Source of the DNA: Secundilactobacillus pentosiphilus
GTDB lineage: Bacteria > Bacillota > Bacilli > Lactobacillales > Lactobacillaceae
Direction of reading: 5' to 3'
DNA length: 64,000 bases
Assembly (NCBI RefSeq): GCF_002217985.1
Contig: NZ_BCMI01000002.1
Location: 62,001-126,000 of the forward strand
A program made the position numbers and the translations under genes. Shown piece after piece: positions 7,568 to 16,849 of this stretch. Numbering within the stretch: position 1 is the first letter of the stretch; each line of letters begins with the position of its first letter. Under the pieces are notes generated by a model that saw only the letters and a list, made by a program, of their open reading frames with translations, searched no databases and was not told where the DNA came from.

Positions 7568-8938
7568 TTAATCAGCTTCTTTTACGGGTTCTGCAGCGTT
7601 TGCAAGCCCGTTAAACGGATGCTTAATGTAATGGTATGAGTAAACGATCATTGCCCCAAACGTTAAGAAATGAACTGCAAATGAGATCGTCATCGAACCG
7701 GTAACATCAGCAACCCATCCTTGGATAGCTGGCCAAACACCGCCACCAACAACCATCATCACTAACATTGCGCCAGCAGTTTCGGTTTGACGGGGGTCTT
7801 TAATAAATCCAAGTGTTTCCGTGTAAATGGTGGCATAGCCTGGACCCATTAGAGCCGATACCAAAATCGCAACGTAGACACCATCAAAGGTCCTATCGAT
7901 CATCATGTATCCAATAGCAAGAAAGCCCAAAATTGAGTACCAAAGAAGAACTTTTAGATGGGGAATCTTTCTCATCAGATAGTCAGCAAGAATCCGGCCA
8001 ACGAAGAATGCGACATAACTGCCAATCACAAAATTCGAAGACGTTCTCTCGTTGATCGCGTGATTTAAGTTCAAGGCCAGTCGAATGGTGAATGACCAAA
8101 CTGAAACTTGAAGTCCTACGTACATGAACAACGTAAACATCCCGTAAGTAAAGTTGTGGTTTTTAAGTAAATGAAGGACGGTTTGTCCGATATTTTCCTT
8201 AGGAACATTGTGCTTTTGCTTTGGTTTACTACTTGGGAACTGGGTAATCAAAAACAGGATAATCATGACAGCAATCACCATAACCAGATACTTATATGGC
8301 TGCAAGGTCTTTTGCAAAGCTTGCTCACCAAAACGGATTCTAGCACTGCCAGATAACTTGCTTAACTGTTCATCCAAATTTTCACCACCGGAAAAAATCA
8401 GGTATTTTCCAAGTAGGATCCCAGTGATTGAACCAAAGGGCAAAAACGTTTGTGAAATATTTAGTCTCAGCGTTCTTTGCTTTTCCGGTCCTAAGAGTGC
8501 TGAACTGGTATCCGCAGCCGTTTCAATCACTGTTAGCCCAGTTGCCAAGACAAACAAAGCCACTAAGAAAAAGCCATAAGTTGCGGCAGCAGAAGCTGGA
8601 AAGAACAAAACACAGCCAATTAGATAAAGCAACAAACCAATAATAATTGTCAGTTTATAAGAAGTTTTCTTAATGAGCCAAGATGCTGGAATTGCCATCA
8701 AGAAGTAACCAAGAGAAAACGCACTCTGGACGTATGCAGATGCAAGATTACTTAACTGAAAAATCGATTTAAATTGCGTAATTAAAATATCATTTAAACT
8801 AGCAGCTGCTCCCCACATTGGGAATAATAGCGATACCAAAATAAACTGGAGAACAGGCATTTTACTGGTGTAGCCGTTATCTAACTCCTTTCCTCGAAAT
8901 TGAATAAAACCAAAATCACGGTGCTTTCCTTTTTCCAT
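7568..8938 (-). CDS. FucP-type (FHS family) sugar:H+ symporter
   Basis: A 456-residue MFS permease with about twelve helices. The segment VIETAADTSSALLG followed by RLNISQTFLPFGSITG is the mark of the L-fucose:proton symporter (FHS) group. Sugar specificity is not fixed by sequence; relatives carry fucose, glucose, galactose or mannose. The start at 8938 is chosen because GAGGAG lies 9 bases before it; an earlier TTG-like reading would place that SD inside the coding region. No sugar-metabolism enzyme is adjacent. Confidence 0.85.
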   Translation of the reverse strand: MEKGKHRDFGFIQFRGKELDNGYTSKMPVLQFILVSLLFPMWGAAASLNDILITQFKSIFQLSNLASAYVQSAFSLGYFLMAIPASWLIKKTSYKLTIIIGLLLYLIGCVLFFPASAAATYGFFLVALFVLATGLTVIETAADTSSALLGPEKQRTLRLNISQTFLPFGSITGILLGKYLIFSGGENLDEQLSKLSGSARIRFGEQALQKTLQPYKYLVMVIAVMIILFLITQFPSSKPKQKHNVPKENIGQTVLHLLKNHNFTYGMFTLFMYVGLQVSVWSFTIRLALNLNHAINERTSSNFVIGSYVAFFVGRILADYLMRKIPHLKVLLWYSILGFLAIGYMMIDRTFDGVYVAILVSALMGPGYATIYTETLGFIKDPRQTETAGAMLVMMVVGGGVWPAIQGWVADVTGSMTISFAVHFLTFGAMIVYSYHYIKHPFNGLANAAEPVKEAD

Positions 8939-9161
8939 ATCCACGCACTCCTCATAATTTGAAATATTTTGAAATAACACCTGAAAACGTGATTACCTCA
9001 ACATATTAACACTGGTTTAAAATTTGTTCTACATCCTCAGCAAGATATCTTTCATTATCTTTCATTATTAATGAGTTATAGAAAACAAATGCATTGCTTA
9101 CAGAATCATGCTAATAGCTCCTATTTAAAATTGGTCTACCCTCTAACTGCGTTCGTGAAAC

Positions 9162-9208
9162 AAAAAAAGCACCAGGATTATCGTCATCATCCCAGTGCTT
9201 CTTTTTTT
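9162..9208 (-). terminator. Terminator of the betaine-type ABC operon
   Basis: Arms around AGCACTGGGAT and ATCCTGGTGCT with A- and T-runs on both sides, directly after the permease/binding-protein stop on the minus strand. Confidence 0.8.
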
Positions 9209-9235
9209 GAGACAAGGTTTCCCCGCCCGTTTTGA

Positions 9236-10780
9236 TCATTTCAAAAAATGATGTTGTTGCAAATACTCTTTGGCAACTACTGAAGCTTTTTGGTGTTTAA
9301 CTGTTACTTGATAGTTCATATTTTGCATATCAGCAATTGAAATTTTACCACTCAGTCGACTAAGCTGCTTAACAAGAGCTGGGTGCTGTTTAGCAAAACT
9401 CGTTCGCATCAGCGGTGCGCCTTGATAAGTTGGGAAAAAGCCCTTGTTATCCTTTAATACGACTAGGTGATACTCCCTAATTTGCGGATCAGTGGTATAC
9501 CCATCCGTTACGTCGACCCGGCCATCATTTAAAGCCTCATAGCGAAGCGAAGGCTCCATTGTTCTAGCCGACTTTAAGTGCAGCCCATAAGTTTGCTTTA
9601 ATCCCGGATAACCGTTGCTTTCCTGATAAAAGTCCGGATCAAACGCCCCTGAAAGCTGGTTTGAAACCCGTGCTAAATCAGAAATCGTGCGTAAATGATA
9701 GCGCTTAGCTGTTCCTTTTCTGACTGCAACCGCATAGTTATTTTGATAAGCCATTGGTTTCAAATAGGTCATCTGAAACTGCTGTTGCATCTTGCTGCGA
9801 GCAGCGTTATAAGCAATCTGGGGATCATGGTTAACCACTTTATTGCCCCTAACCAACGTTTGTAAAATGGTGCCCGTAAACTCAGGATACACGTCAATTT
9901 TTTTACTTTGAAGTCCTTTAAACAGGAAACTAGTCCCGCCAAAATTGGGCTTTAACTTCACCACCACTTTTGGCTCATTTTGTTCGATTAAGTCCTTATA
10001 CATATTAATCAGGACTTCTGGTTCACCGCCCAATTTACCAGCAATTGTCACCGTTTCAGTCTGTGGCTTCATTAAATTATGGCCGATAGTTCCGCCTATG
10101 CCAACGATCACCAGAATTAAAATCCCAATTCCCAGTCGTTTCAAGGGGACCTTCGACAAAATTTCAATCAGCCAATTAGCCAGTAACGCTAAAATAGCTG
10201 AAAGAATCGCACCCACTAAAAGCGCGTTGTTATTATTCGTTTGAATACCCAACAGAATATAAGTCCCCAAACCGCCACCGCCAATCAAAGCAGCCAAAGT
10301 CGCTGTTCCAATGACCAGGACAGTAGCGATCCGAATACCTGATAAAATCATTGGCATTGCTAAAGGCAGCTCAACTTTAAAGAGTTTAAACCGCGGTGTG
10401 ACCCCCAGTGCATCAGCCGCCTCTAAAAGCACCGGATCAATATTAGTGAGTCCCGCGTAAGTATTTTGAAAAACGGGCATAATCGCATATAAAACCAGCG
10501 CAATAATCGCTGGTACCGTGCCGATTCCTACGAAGGGGATTAAAATTCCGAGTACCGCCAAACTGGGAATGGTCTGAATCACACCCGTAACTTGAAGAAA
10601 GAAAGCCCCGATACGGCGGTGATTAATGAGGGCAATTGCCAATGGTATGGCAATTAAAATCGTGATCAGCATGGCAATCAGAGAAATTGAAATATGCTGC
10701 CACAGTGCCTGTAATAAGTCACTATGATTCTTATTGAGATAACTGATTAATTGACTAATGACTGTCACCTTCCATTTCAA
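9236..10780 (-). CDS. Betaine/carnitine/choline-type ABC transporter permease fused to substrate-binding protein
   Basis: About 510 residues. Residues 20-210 are a BPD-type inner-membrane permease with the EAA-like loop (LEAADALGVTPRFKLFKVEL); a linking helix follows. From about 240 to the end lies an OpuAC/OpuCC-like binding domain (TVTIAGKLGGEPEVLINMY, YPEFTGTILQTLV). Permease-binding fusions of this type are common in Firmicutes and serve osmoprotectant uptake. The gene overlaps the end of the ATPase gene. The start is uncertain: a TTG at 10780 or a GTG at 10768 are the options, with translation probably coupled to the preceding gene. Confidence 0.9.
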   Translation of the reverse strand: MKWKVTVISQLISYLNKNHSDLLQALWQHISISLIAMLITILIAIPLAIALINHRRIGAFFLQVTGVIQTIPSLAVLGILIPFVGIGTVPAIIALVLYAIMPVFQNTYAGLTNIDPVLLEAADALGVTPRFKLFKVELPLAMPMILSGIRIATVLVIGTATLAALIGGGGLGTYILLGIQTNNNNALLVGAILSAILALLANWLIEILSKVPLKRLGIGILILVIVGIGGTIGHNLMKPQTETVTIAGKLGGEPEVLINMYKDLIEQNEPKVVVKLKPNFGGTSFLFKGLQSKKIDVYPEFTGTILQTLVRGNKVVNHDPQIAYNAARSKMQQQFQMTYLKPMAYQNNYAVAVRKGTAKRYHLRTISDLARVSNQLSGAFDPDFYQESNGYPGLKQTYGLHLKSARTMEPSLRYEALNDGRVDVTDGYTTDPQIREYHLVVLKDNKGFFPTYQGAPLMRTSFAKQHPALVKQLSRLSGKISIADMQNMNYQVTVKHQKASVVAKEYLQQHHFLK

Positions 10781-11699
10781 GAGATGCTAAATAGTCAATT
10801 AAATCATGATCCGTCAGCACCTGGTCGGCCACGATGACTTGATCGATCTGCGATTGCTGAAGCGCAGTTGCCCATTCAAAGATGCTTTGACCCTTAACCA
10901 TTTTTGTCCCTGGTTCGCCAGGTTTAACTGGCCGGCCAAAACCGGACGCCAAAACTTGACCTAGTAACTGATCCGTTTGCTGTTCATCCGCAAAGAAGTT
11001 GCTGACAAACGCATTTGCCGGCTCACTCAGAATTTCAGTCGGCGTTCCTATCTGTTGCAGCTTGCCGTCATGGACAACGGCGATTCGATCGGCTAACCGT
11101 AGTGCTTCATGCATATCATGGGTCACAAAAACAATTGTACTATCTAAGTCCCGGTGAAGGTTGATGACGATTTGCTGTAATTGTCGCCTCGACACTGGAT
11201 CCAAAGCGCTAAACGGTTCATCCATCAATACTAATCTGGGCTTACCGGCTAAAGCCCTGACGATGCCCACCCGCTGCGCTTCTCCACCAGACAGTTCACT
11301 GGGCATCCGATCAAGAAATTGCTCAGGATCCAAACCAACTGCCGTCATCAATTCGGCAATCCGAGCATGCTTTTTCTCTACCGGCCACTTGAGGTTATCT
11401 AGTTGTACACTGGCGTTTTCAGCCACCGTCATGTTGGGAAATAACGCCCCGGTTTGCAATACATAACCAATTTGCCGCCGTAGCTGCTGCAAATTCATAT
11501 CTGCAACGTCCTTACCATCAATTTTTATTTGTCCAGATGTGGGAATAACTAATCGATTGATGGTCTTTAATAACGTTGTCTTACCACTGCCAGAAGGTCC
11601 AACCAACACAAATAATTCACCATCGTTAATGGTGAGACTTAAGTGATCAAGTGCATGCTGATCCTCATACTTTTTATTGACGTTAAGCAGTTCAATCAC
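10755..11699 (-). CDS. Betaine/carnitine/choline-type ABC transporter ATP-binding protein
   Basis: About 314 residues: Walker A GPSGSGKTT, signature LSGGEAQRVGIVRALA, Walker B RLVLMDEPFSALDP and switch His in FVTHDMHEAL. The C-terminal part is a degraded CBS-like extension as in OpuCA proteins. The GTG at 11699 is chosen because GAGGTGA lies 5 bases upstream; the earlier GTG at 11708 is inside that SD. It forms a two-gene operon with the fused permease/binding protein, and together they make a complete importer. Confidence 0.9.
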   Translation of the reverse strand: MIELLNVNKKYEDQHALDHLSLTINDGELFVLVGPSGSGKTTLLKTINRLVIPTSGQIKIDGKDVADMNLQQLRRQIGYVLQTGALFPNMTVAENASVQLDNLKWPVEKKHARIAELMTAVGLDPEQFLDRMPSELSGGEAQRVGIVRALAGKPRLVLMDEPFSALDPVSRRQLQQIVINLHRDLDSTIVFVTHDMHEALRLADRIAVVHDGKLQQIGTPTEILSEPANAFVSNFFADEQQTDQLLGQVLASGFGRPVKPGEPGTKMVKGQSIFEWATALQQSQIDQVIVADQVLTDHDLIDYLASLEMEGDSH

Positions 11700-11806
11700 T
11701 AGACTCACCTCGATCTAAACGTTTCATTCTAATTTTACTCATCGCTTTATTCTTTCAAATGACTGACTAAAAAAGAGTCACTTTCATAAAGCGCTCCTTA
11801 GCCAAA

Positions 11807-11965
11807 TTATTCTCGTAATCGTTTCACGCCAGCTGGTAACTTTGCAGCCGAAGCCATCATCAGTACAGTTGCGTTACCGCCACCTCACCAACGTCATCAG
11901 TCACAGCCAAAAGATTACCGCAAAAATGATTGGCCTTCAAGTAGATTGCCCAAAATGCTTACTTT
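11807..11965 (-). pseudogene. Possible decayed gene end in an otherwise empty spacer
   Basis: The 300-bp spacer before the transporter genes has no intact gene. On the minus strand one frame reads ...NHFCGNLLAVTDDVGEV and, after one shift of frame, another reads GNATVLMMASAAKLPAGV to a stop. This looks like the eroded end of a protein gene, possibly a nucleoside-phosphorylase-like one. Identification is weak. Confidence 0.25.
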
Positions 11966-12001
11966 TAATTAAGAAAGGCGCTTAAAATCTCCGAAAGCGT
12001 T

Positions 12002-12586
12002 TCAGGCATCAAGCAGCCGTCTGATCTCAGCTTGCAATTCCGGCACAACTTCGTCTTCAAACCAAGGATGTTGATGCATCCAGCCATAATTCAATGGCGA
12101 AGGGTGAACAATGGGAAAGTACTCTGGCAAATAGTCGCGGTAGTGTGCCACCGTTTCCGTAAGCGTTTTTTGACGTCGTTTCTGCAGATAATATTTCTGA
12201 GCATACGCCCCAATGAGTAAGGTTAACGACACTTTAGGCATCAATTCCAGAACGGGTTGATGCCATTTTTCAGCAAACCCTTTTCTAGGTGGCAGATCGC
12301 CTTGCTTACCTTTTCCCGGGAAATAAAAGTCCAGCGGCACAACGCCTAATTTCCCAGAATGGTAAAACTCATCACGACTCATCCCCATCCATGATCTTAA
12401 TCGGTCCCCGCTTGGATCATCCCAATAAGTCATCGATTCCTGACCCTTTCGGCTTGGTGCCTGACTGATAATTAGAATCCGTGCTTCGGGTTCAACGTGA
12501 TACAGTGGCTCAATTCCCTGCTTGGTGAAGTCTGCATTCTGCGGATCCGCCATAATTTCCCGGTAAATCTCTTCTGCGCGCCCCAT
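12002..12586 (-). CDS. Uracil-DNA glycosylase family protein
   Basis: A 194-residue single-domain protein of the UDG superfamily. Early strand and loop: ILIISQAPSRKGQ, then YWDDPSGDRLRSWMGM, which together form the uracil-binding region. The C-terminal HPSPLNYGW matches the catalytic HPSP loop of UDG-like proteins. Relatives in lactobacilli are annotated as UDG-family without proven activity. No partner genes are nearby. Removal of uracil or another damaged base from DNA is inferred from the family. Confidence 0.8.
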   Translation of the reverse strand: MGRAEEIYREIMADPQNADFTKQGIEPLYHVEPEARILIISQAPSRKGQESMTYWDDPSGDRLRSWMGMSRDEFYHSGKLGVVPLDFYFPGKGKQGDLPPRKGFAEKWHQPVLELMPKVSLTLLIGAYAQKYYLQKRRQKTLTETVAHYRDYLPEYFPIVHPSPLNYGWMHQHPWFEDEVVPELQAEIRRLLDA

Positions 12587-12627
12587 TTTTCCACTTCCTA
12601 TTCTTGATAACTCATTTTAACATGACA

Positions 12628-12660
12628 AACCCCTTGTATGCATGCACATACAAGGGGTTT
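12628..12660. terminator. Hairpin terminator between the UDG-family and disulfide-reductase-like genes
   Basis: A 14-bp perfect stem (12628-12640 region with 12647-12660) lies just after the flavoprotein stop. The T-run is weak on the minus strand and better on the plus strand. Confidence 0.55.
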
Positions 12661-12676
12661 TCTTAATTTAAATGAT

Positions 12677-14011
12677 CTAATAAAAGTACCCGAGATCACT
12701 GGTGACACTTGGATAAACGGGCGTCCAATCAGTGGCATCTTTAGCCGATGTGCCGTGAGTAATCAGTTCCGAAAAGTCGTTGATCAGCTCTTCGGCATTG
12801 ACTGCTAAAACAACTGCGCCGGCTATTTTACCAGAAGTCTTATCAACGATCGTCGTCACGTGGGCATTCTGATCTTGGAGCCGATGATACGTGTACCAGG
12901 CTCCTACCGGCTGATCACTAATTGTATATTGATCAGGGGCCTGCTTAGCTGATTCAAGCGTCACACCAATTTGTGCCAATTCTGGTCCAGCGAACACAGT
13001 ATGGGGAATGGCTGGATACTGAATCGGATCGTGAGTTTCCCCGGTAATTTCTGCAGCTACGTAGCGACCTTCAATACCAGAAACCGGCGTTAACTTAGGC
13101 ACCGTTTTAGCAATGGCATCCCCAATCGCATAGATGGACGAAACGCTGGTTTTTAAATGGTCATCGACCTTGATACCCTGCGGTTCGACTGCAACCCCAA
13201 TCCCAGCCAAATTCAGATCATCCAGATTAGGGCGCCGTCCTGCCGCAGCAAAAACGGCGTTTAATGTCAGCGGATCTCCAGAATTCGTTGTGACTTTGAC
13301 TTGATCACCAGCAGTTTGCAGTGCTGTCACGTTGGTATTCATATGGAAATGAATCCCCTTACCGGTTAAAATTTTTCGCAACCGCTCAGTGTACGCTTGC
13401 GGGAAATTACGCAGCAAACGGTCATTGTGCTGGAAAATATGAACCTCAGCACCAGCTTCAACTGCAATATTAGCCAGTTCAATCGCAACGTAACCAGCAC
13501 CAACAAAACCGACTTTTTCAGGCAGATTATCTAAGTTTAAAAAATCCGTACTGGTCAAAAAGGCTTCCTTACCAGGAATATCTGGGATGTTAGGGGTCGC
13601 TCCAGTAGCAATCACGATTTGCTGACCCGTGACCTGCTGATCACCTACTCGAAGCGTATGACCATCAACGAATTGCGCAGTGCCATGAAGATGGTTAATG
13701 CCGGCTCCCTTTAGCCCTGCTTCAGTACCCGTTGGGATCTTTTCCGTATAACCACGCTTAAATGCCATCATTGCCGGCCAATCGACCTTAGGTTCTGCCG
13801 GCAACCCGCTTTCGTGATAGCGAATGACCTGCCTTTTGGCCTCCACAACCCCATAAAGCATCTTTTTGGGGTCACAGCCAAAGTTGGGACACGTTCCGCC
13901 CCACAAGTTACTTTCAACCACCAAAACTTTCTGGTGGTTGTTTAAACCATATGCCACGGCTAATCCGCCGGGTCCGCCACCAATAACAATCGTATCGTAA
14001 TCAAACGCCAT
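12677..14011 (-). CDS. Flavin-dependent pyridine nucleotide-disulfide oxidoreductase (glutathione-reductase-like)
   Basis: A 444-residue class I flavoprotein reductase. It has FAD-binding GGGPGG at the N-terminus, a redox-active disulfide in GGTCPNFGCDPKK, an NAD(P) site VGFVGAGYVAIELA and the second FAD motif YAIGDA. The C-terminal dimerisation domain ends PVYPSVTSDLGYF. In glutathione, lipoamide and mercuric reductases this position is His-Pro-Thr, and the His is the catalytic base. Here it is Tyr-Pro-Ser, so chemistry or substrate may differ. It is divergent from the phosphonate operon with no obvious functional link. True substrate is unknown. Confidence 0.85.
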   Translation of the reverse strand: MAFDYDTIVIGGGPGGLAVAYGLNNHQKVLVVESNLWGGTCPNFGCDPKKMLYGVVEAKRQVIRYHESGLPAEPKVDWPAMMAFKRGYTEKIPTGTEAGLKGAGINHLHGTAQFVDGHTLRVGDQQVTGQQIVIATGATPNIPDIPGKEAFLTSTDFLNLDNLPEKVGFVGAGYVAIELANIAVEAGAEVHIFQHNDRLLRNFPQAYTERLRKILTGKGIHFHMNTNVTALQTAGDQVKVTTNSGDPLTLNAVFAAAGRRPNLDDLNLAGIGVAVEPQGIKVDDHLKTSVSSIYAIGDAIAKTVPKLTPVSGIEGRYVAAEITGETHDPIQYPAIPHTVFAGPELAQIGVTLESAKQAPDQYTISDQPVGAWYTYHRLQDQNAHVTTIVDKTSGKIAGAVVLAVNAEELINDFSELITHGTSAKDATDWTPVYPSVTSDLGYFY

Positions 14012-14127
14012 ATGAACCCCTCCTGTTTGCTGCTTATCGTTTCACCCTTCAACATACTACAAAGTGTGTTGTGACACCAAAGTTATGCCTTTACATCGTT
14101 AACTGTCAACCACCATTGCCAACCTTA

Positions 14128-14202
14128 TTTACCAAACATTTACACATTACCTATAAATCTTTACGAAGGCTTTATGTTGTATTTACAATCACTCGCTAGT
14201 AT
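14128..14202 (+). promoter_or_regulatory. Pho-box array and promoter of the phosphonate operon
   Basis: TTTACA-like hexamers recur with 11-bp spacing: TTTACC 14128, TTTACA 14139, (weak copy 14150), TTTACG 14160, TTTATG 14171, TTTACA 14182. A TAGTAT -10 is at 14197-14202. PhoP of Gram-positive bacteria binds tandem TT(A/T)ACA repeats at this period, and the last repeats fall where the -35 would be. This implies activation under phosphate starvation. The upstream remainder of the spacer (14012-14127) probably holds the divergent flavoprotein promoter. Confidence 0.65.
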
Positions 14203-14236
14203 TAAGCCTATCAAACATAGATAGGGGTTATTTAAG

Positions 14237-15262
14237 ATGAATCTTTTTAAAACAAGTTTATTTGCCGCCGGCATCGTTGGATTATCACTTGCAGCAGCTG
14301 GTTGCAGTTCTTCCAATGCATCGGGAGGACACCAAAAGGCCAAAGATTTAACGGTCGTTTTCTTACCCGGTGACTCCGCTAAAGAAGCTGGCCCGGCCAG
14401 AACGGCATTAGCCAACGAGATTCATAAGGCGACTGGAAAAAAGGTGACCGTTAAAACGACTACTGACTACAACGTTGCTATTCAAGCAATTTCTTCCGGG
14501 AAGGCCCAAATTGCGCTGATGGGACCAGATAGTTACATTCAGGCACATAAGCAAAACGCTGCTGTTGAACCGATCCTCACTTACTCTGGCAAATCCGGCA
14601 CACTAAAGGACGCCCAGTACCACAGTTACATCATGGTACCTAAGGATAAGGCCAGCCAATACAAAGTAGACGGCAAGTATAGCCTGAAAAAGATCAAGGG
14701 CAAAAAAATGTCATTTGTCTCAAATACTTCAACATCTGGTTTCGCCATTCCAGCTGGCGCTATTCAAACCAGCTTTAAGTTGAAAAATAAGGACGATTTA
14801 CAGCAAAGCGGTAAATTCTTCTCCAAAGTCCTATTTGGCGGCTCGCACCAAGGTTCAGCGGTCAACCTGCTCAAGGGAGATGCCGACGTAGCTGCTTTTG
14901 ATGATATGGACCTGGTTTCATACGGAAAATTCACCAATGACTCAACCAAAGCGGGAGCCGACTTCAAAATTAACGCCAATGCACCGGCGCCATTCAATCG
15001 TGTCCGTGGTAAAGAAAGTATTGCGCTAGCTGCTTACCCGGTACAAAACGAGCCGATTGCAGTCAATTCAAAAATGATCAGTAAGTCAGATACTAAGAAG
15101 ATCACCAGTGCCTTAACTTCAGCTCGCATCGCCAAGGATAAGAAATTCTTCGCACCATCTAACGCTAAGGTACACAGTCTGTTACCTAAGGATGGTGATA
15201 GCCAATTCGTTGCTGTTTCTGATAAATGGTACGCCCCTACTCACAAGATACTTGGTGAATAA
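14237..15262 (+). CDS. phnD: Phosphonate ABC transporter substrate-binding lipoprotein
   Basis: A 341-residue lipoprotein: signal peptide with lipobox LAAAGC, the lipidated Cys being C23. The mature part is a PhnD-type periplasmic-binding fold (LTVVFLPGDSAKEAGP, ALMGPDSYIQAHK, SFVSNTSTSGFAIPAGAI, and a late QNEPIAVNSKM segment). PhnD captures organophosphonates such as 2-aminoethylphosphonate. It leads an operon with PhnC, two PhnE permeases and a phosphonate-degrading fusion enzyme, which supports 2-aminoethylphosphonate as the substrate. A Pho-box array precedes it. Confidence 0.92.
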   Translation: MNLFKTSLFAAGIVGLSLAAAGCSSSNASGGHQKAKDLTVVFLPGDSAKEAGPARTALANEIHKATGKKVTVKTTTDYNVAIQAISSGKAQIALMGPDSYIQAHKQNAAVEPILTYSGKSGTLKDAQYHSYIMVPKDKASQYKVDGKYSLKKIKGKKMSFVSNTSTSGFAIPAGAIQTSFKLKNKDDLQQSGKFFSKVLFGGSHQGSAVNLLKGDADVAAFDDMDLVSYGKFTNDSTKAGADFKINANAPAPFNRVRGKESIALAAYPVQNEPIAVNSKMISKSDTKKITSALTSARIAKDKKFFAPSNAKVHSLLPKDGDSQFVAVSDKWYAPTHKILGE

Positions 15263-15288
15263 ATTGCTAATAGAAGGGGGCCTCTATT

Positions 15289-16059
15289 ATGTTAACAGTG
15301 AATCACTTAACTAAGAGCTATGACGGCGAGAAAATGTCACTAACGGATGTTTCTTTTAGTGTTCGACCTGGTGAAGTAACCGTGATTATCGGGCCTTCTG
15401 GTGCCGGAAAAACAACTATTTTACGTAGTATCAACCAGTTAATCCGAGATGATGACGGTGAAATTTTGTTTGATGATACCGACATGCGTCAATTAAATCG
15501 CCGGCAGTTACGGCAGGCGCGCTGCAGGATCGGGATGATTTTTCAGAACTATAACCTGATTGAACCGCTGACTGCCATCGAGAACGTCCTGCATGGCTGT
15601 TTAGGCACCAAATCAAATCTGGCGGGGATTTTCTCGATGTATCGTAACCGGGAAAAAGAAGAAGCCCTGCAGCTGCTGCAGAAGGTTGGCCTGGGTGAAT
15701 TTGCCTATCAGCAATGCCGTAACCTCAGTGGTGGCCAAAAACAGCGTGTGGGCATCGCTCGCGCGCTCATGCAGCGTCCCAAAATCATTTTATGTGATGA
15801 ACCGATTGCGTCGTTAGATCCCAAATCAACGGTTACGGTAATGGATATTCTCAGAGACTTGGCCGTTAATGACGGTATCTCAGTTCTGATCAATCTTCAT
15901 CAAGTTGACATTGCCAGGAAATATGCGGACCACGTTATCGGTATTAATAACGGTCAAGTCGTCTTCGATAACCGTGCAAAACTGCTGTCTGATGTGGCCA
16001 TCGCAAATATTTATCAAAAGAATGTGAACACAGAAGGGAGTCTTGTACATGAATTCTGA
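15289..16059 (+). CDS. phnC: Phosphonate ABC transporter ATP-binding protein
   Basis: A 256-residue ABC ATPase. Walker A GPSGAGKTT, Q-loop IFQNYNLIEPL, signature NLSGGQKQRVGIARAL, Walker B KIILCDEPIASLDP and switch NLHQVD. The ASLDPK and HQVD forms are typical of PhnC. AAGGGGG lies before the ATG. Its end overlaps the first permease start, indicating translational coupling within the phn operon. Confidence 0.93.
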   Translation: MLTVNHLTKSYDGEKMSLTDVSFSVRPGEVTVIIGPSGAGKTTILRSINQLIRDDDGEILFDDTDMRQLNRRQLRQARCRIGMIFQNYNLIEPLTAIENVLHGCLGTKSNLAGIFSMYRNREKEEALQLLQKVGLGEFAYQQCRNLSGGQKQRVGIARALMQRPKIILCDEPIASLDPKSTVTVMDILRDLAVNDGISVLINLHQVDIARKYADHVIGINNGQVVFDNRAKLLSDVAIANIYQKNVNTEGSLVHEF

Positions 16060-16849
16060 TGTTCAGCAAATCAATCGTTTCTTTAGTAAAAAACGTTTTC
16101 GACTAACACTCATCATCGTCATTCTCGGAATGGCTTACGTTGGTGCTTCAATTGGACTCGGCTTCCAGACTCACTCGTTACTCAATGTTCAAGATGGGAT
16201 TGCGTGGCTGATTCAAAATTTCATACCCAATGAAGCCTCTAAAGGTTATTGGAATGAGATTTTACAGCAACTCTTTCGAACCTTTTTAGTGGCAGTTGCA
16301 GCCACTACCTGTGCCGCCATAGTTTCGCTATTCTTAGCGATTGTTGGTGCTAAAACTTTAACCCCTGCCATTACCGTTAGTTGGGTCATTCGTGCTTTTT
16401 CATCGCTGCTGCGAAACATTCCGATCGTTGCCTGGGCAATGATTCTGCTTTTTTCGTTCAAACAAAACGATCTGACAGGATTTCTGGCACTGTTCTTTAT
16501 GACGCTGGGCTTTCTCACACGGGCTTTTATGGAAACCATTGAGGACTTTGGCACCGAAAAGGTTCAGGCATTACAAGCGACTGGTGCTACTTATCTACAA
16601 GTCATTGCCCAGGGCCTCTTACCTGAAATTGCTGTTGCGCTTATGTCCTGGATACTCTACATGATCGAAAATAATGTTCGTGATGCCACCTTAGTTGGCT
16701 TACTGACGGGAACTGGTATTGGGTTTATCTTTAACCTCTACTTTAAGAGTCTCCGGTATGGTGCTGCTGGTTTAGTCGTATTGTCCGTCATCATTTTAGT
16801 GGTATCAGTTGAACTTATTTCCAACTTGATTGGGAGGTTACTATCGTGA
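16049..16849 (+). CDS. phnE: Phosphonate ABC transporter permease 1
   Basis: A 266-residue inner-membrane permease with about six helices and the binding-protein-dependent loop (FGTEKVQALQATGATYLQVIAQGLLPEI in overview: E-A-x-x-A-T-G). PhnE families commonly occur as two consecutive genes. The ATG at 16049 is chosen because GAAGGGAG lies 8 bases upstream; it overlaps phnC by 11 bases. It pairs with the next permease to form the membrane channel. Confidence 0.9.
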   Translation: MNSDVQQINRFFSKKRFRLTLIIVILGMAYVGASIGLGFQTHSLLNVQDGIAWLIQNFIPNEASKGYWNEILQQLFRTFLVAVAATTCAAIVSLFLAIVGAKTLTPAITVSWVIRAFSSLLRNIPIVAWAMILLFSFKQNDLTGFLALFFMTLGFLTRAFMETIEDFGTEKVQALQATGATYLQVIAQGLLPEIAVALMSWILYMIENNVRDATLVGLLTGTGIGFIFNLYFKSLRYGAAGLVVLSVIILVVSVELISNLIGRLLS

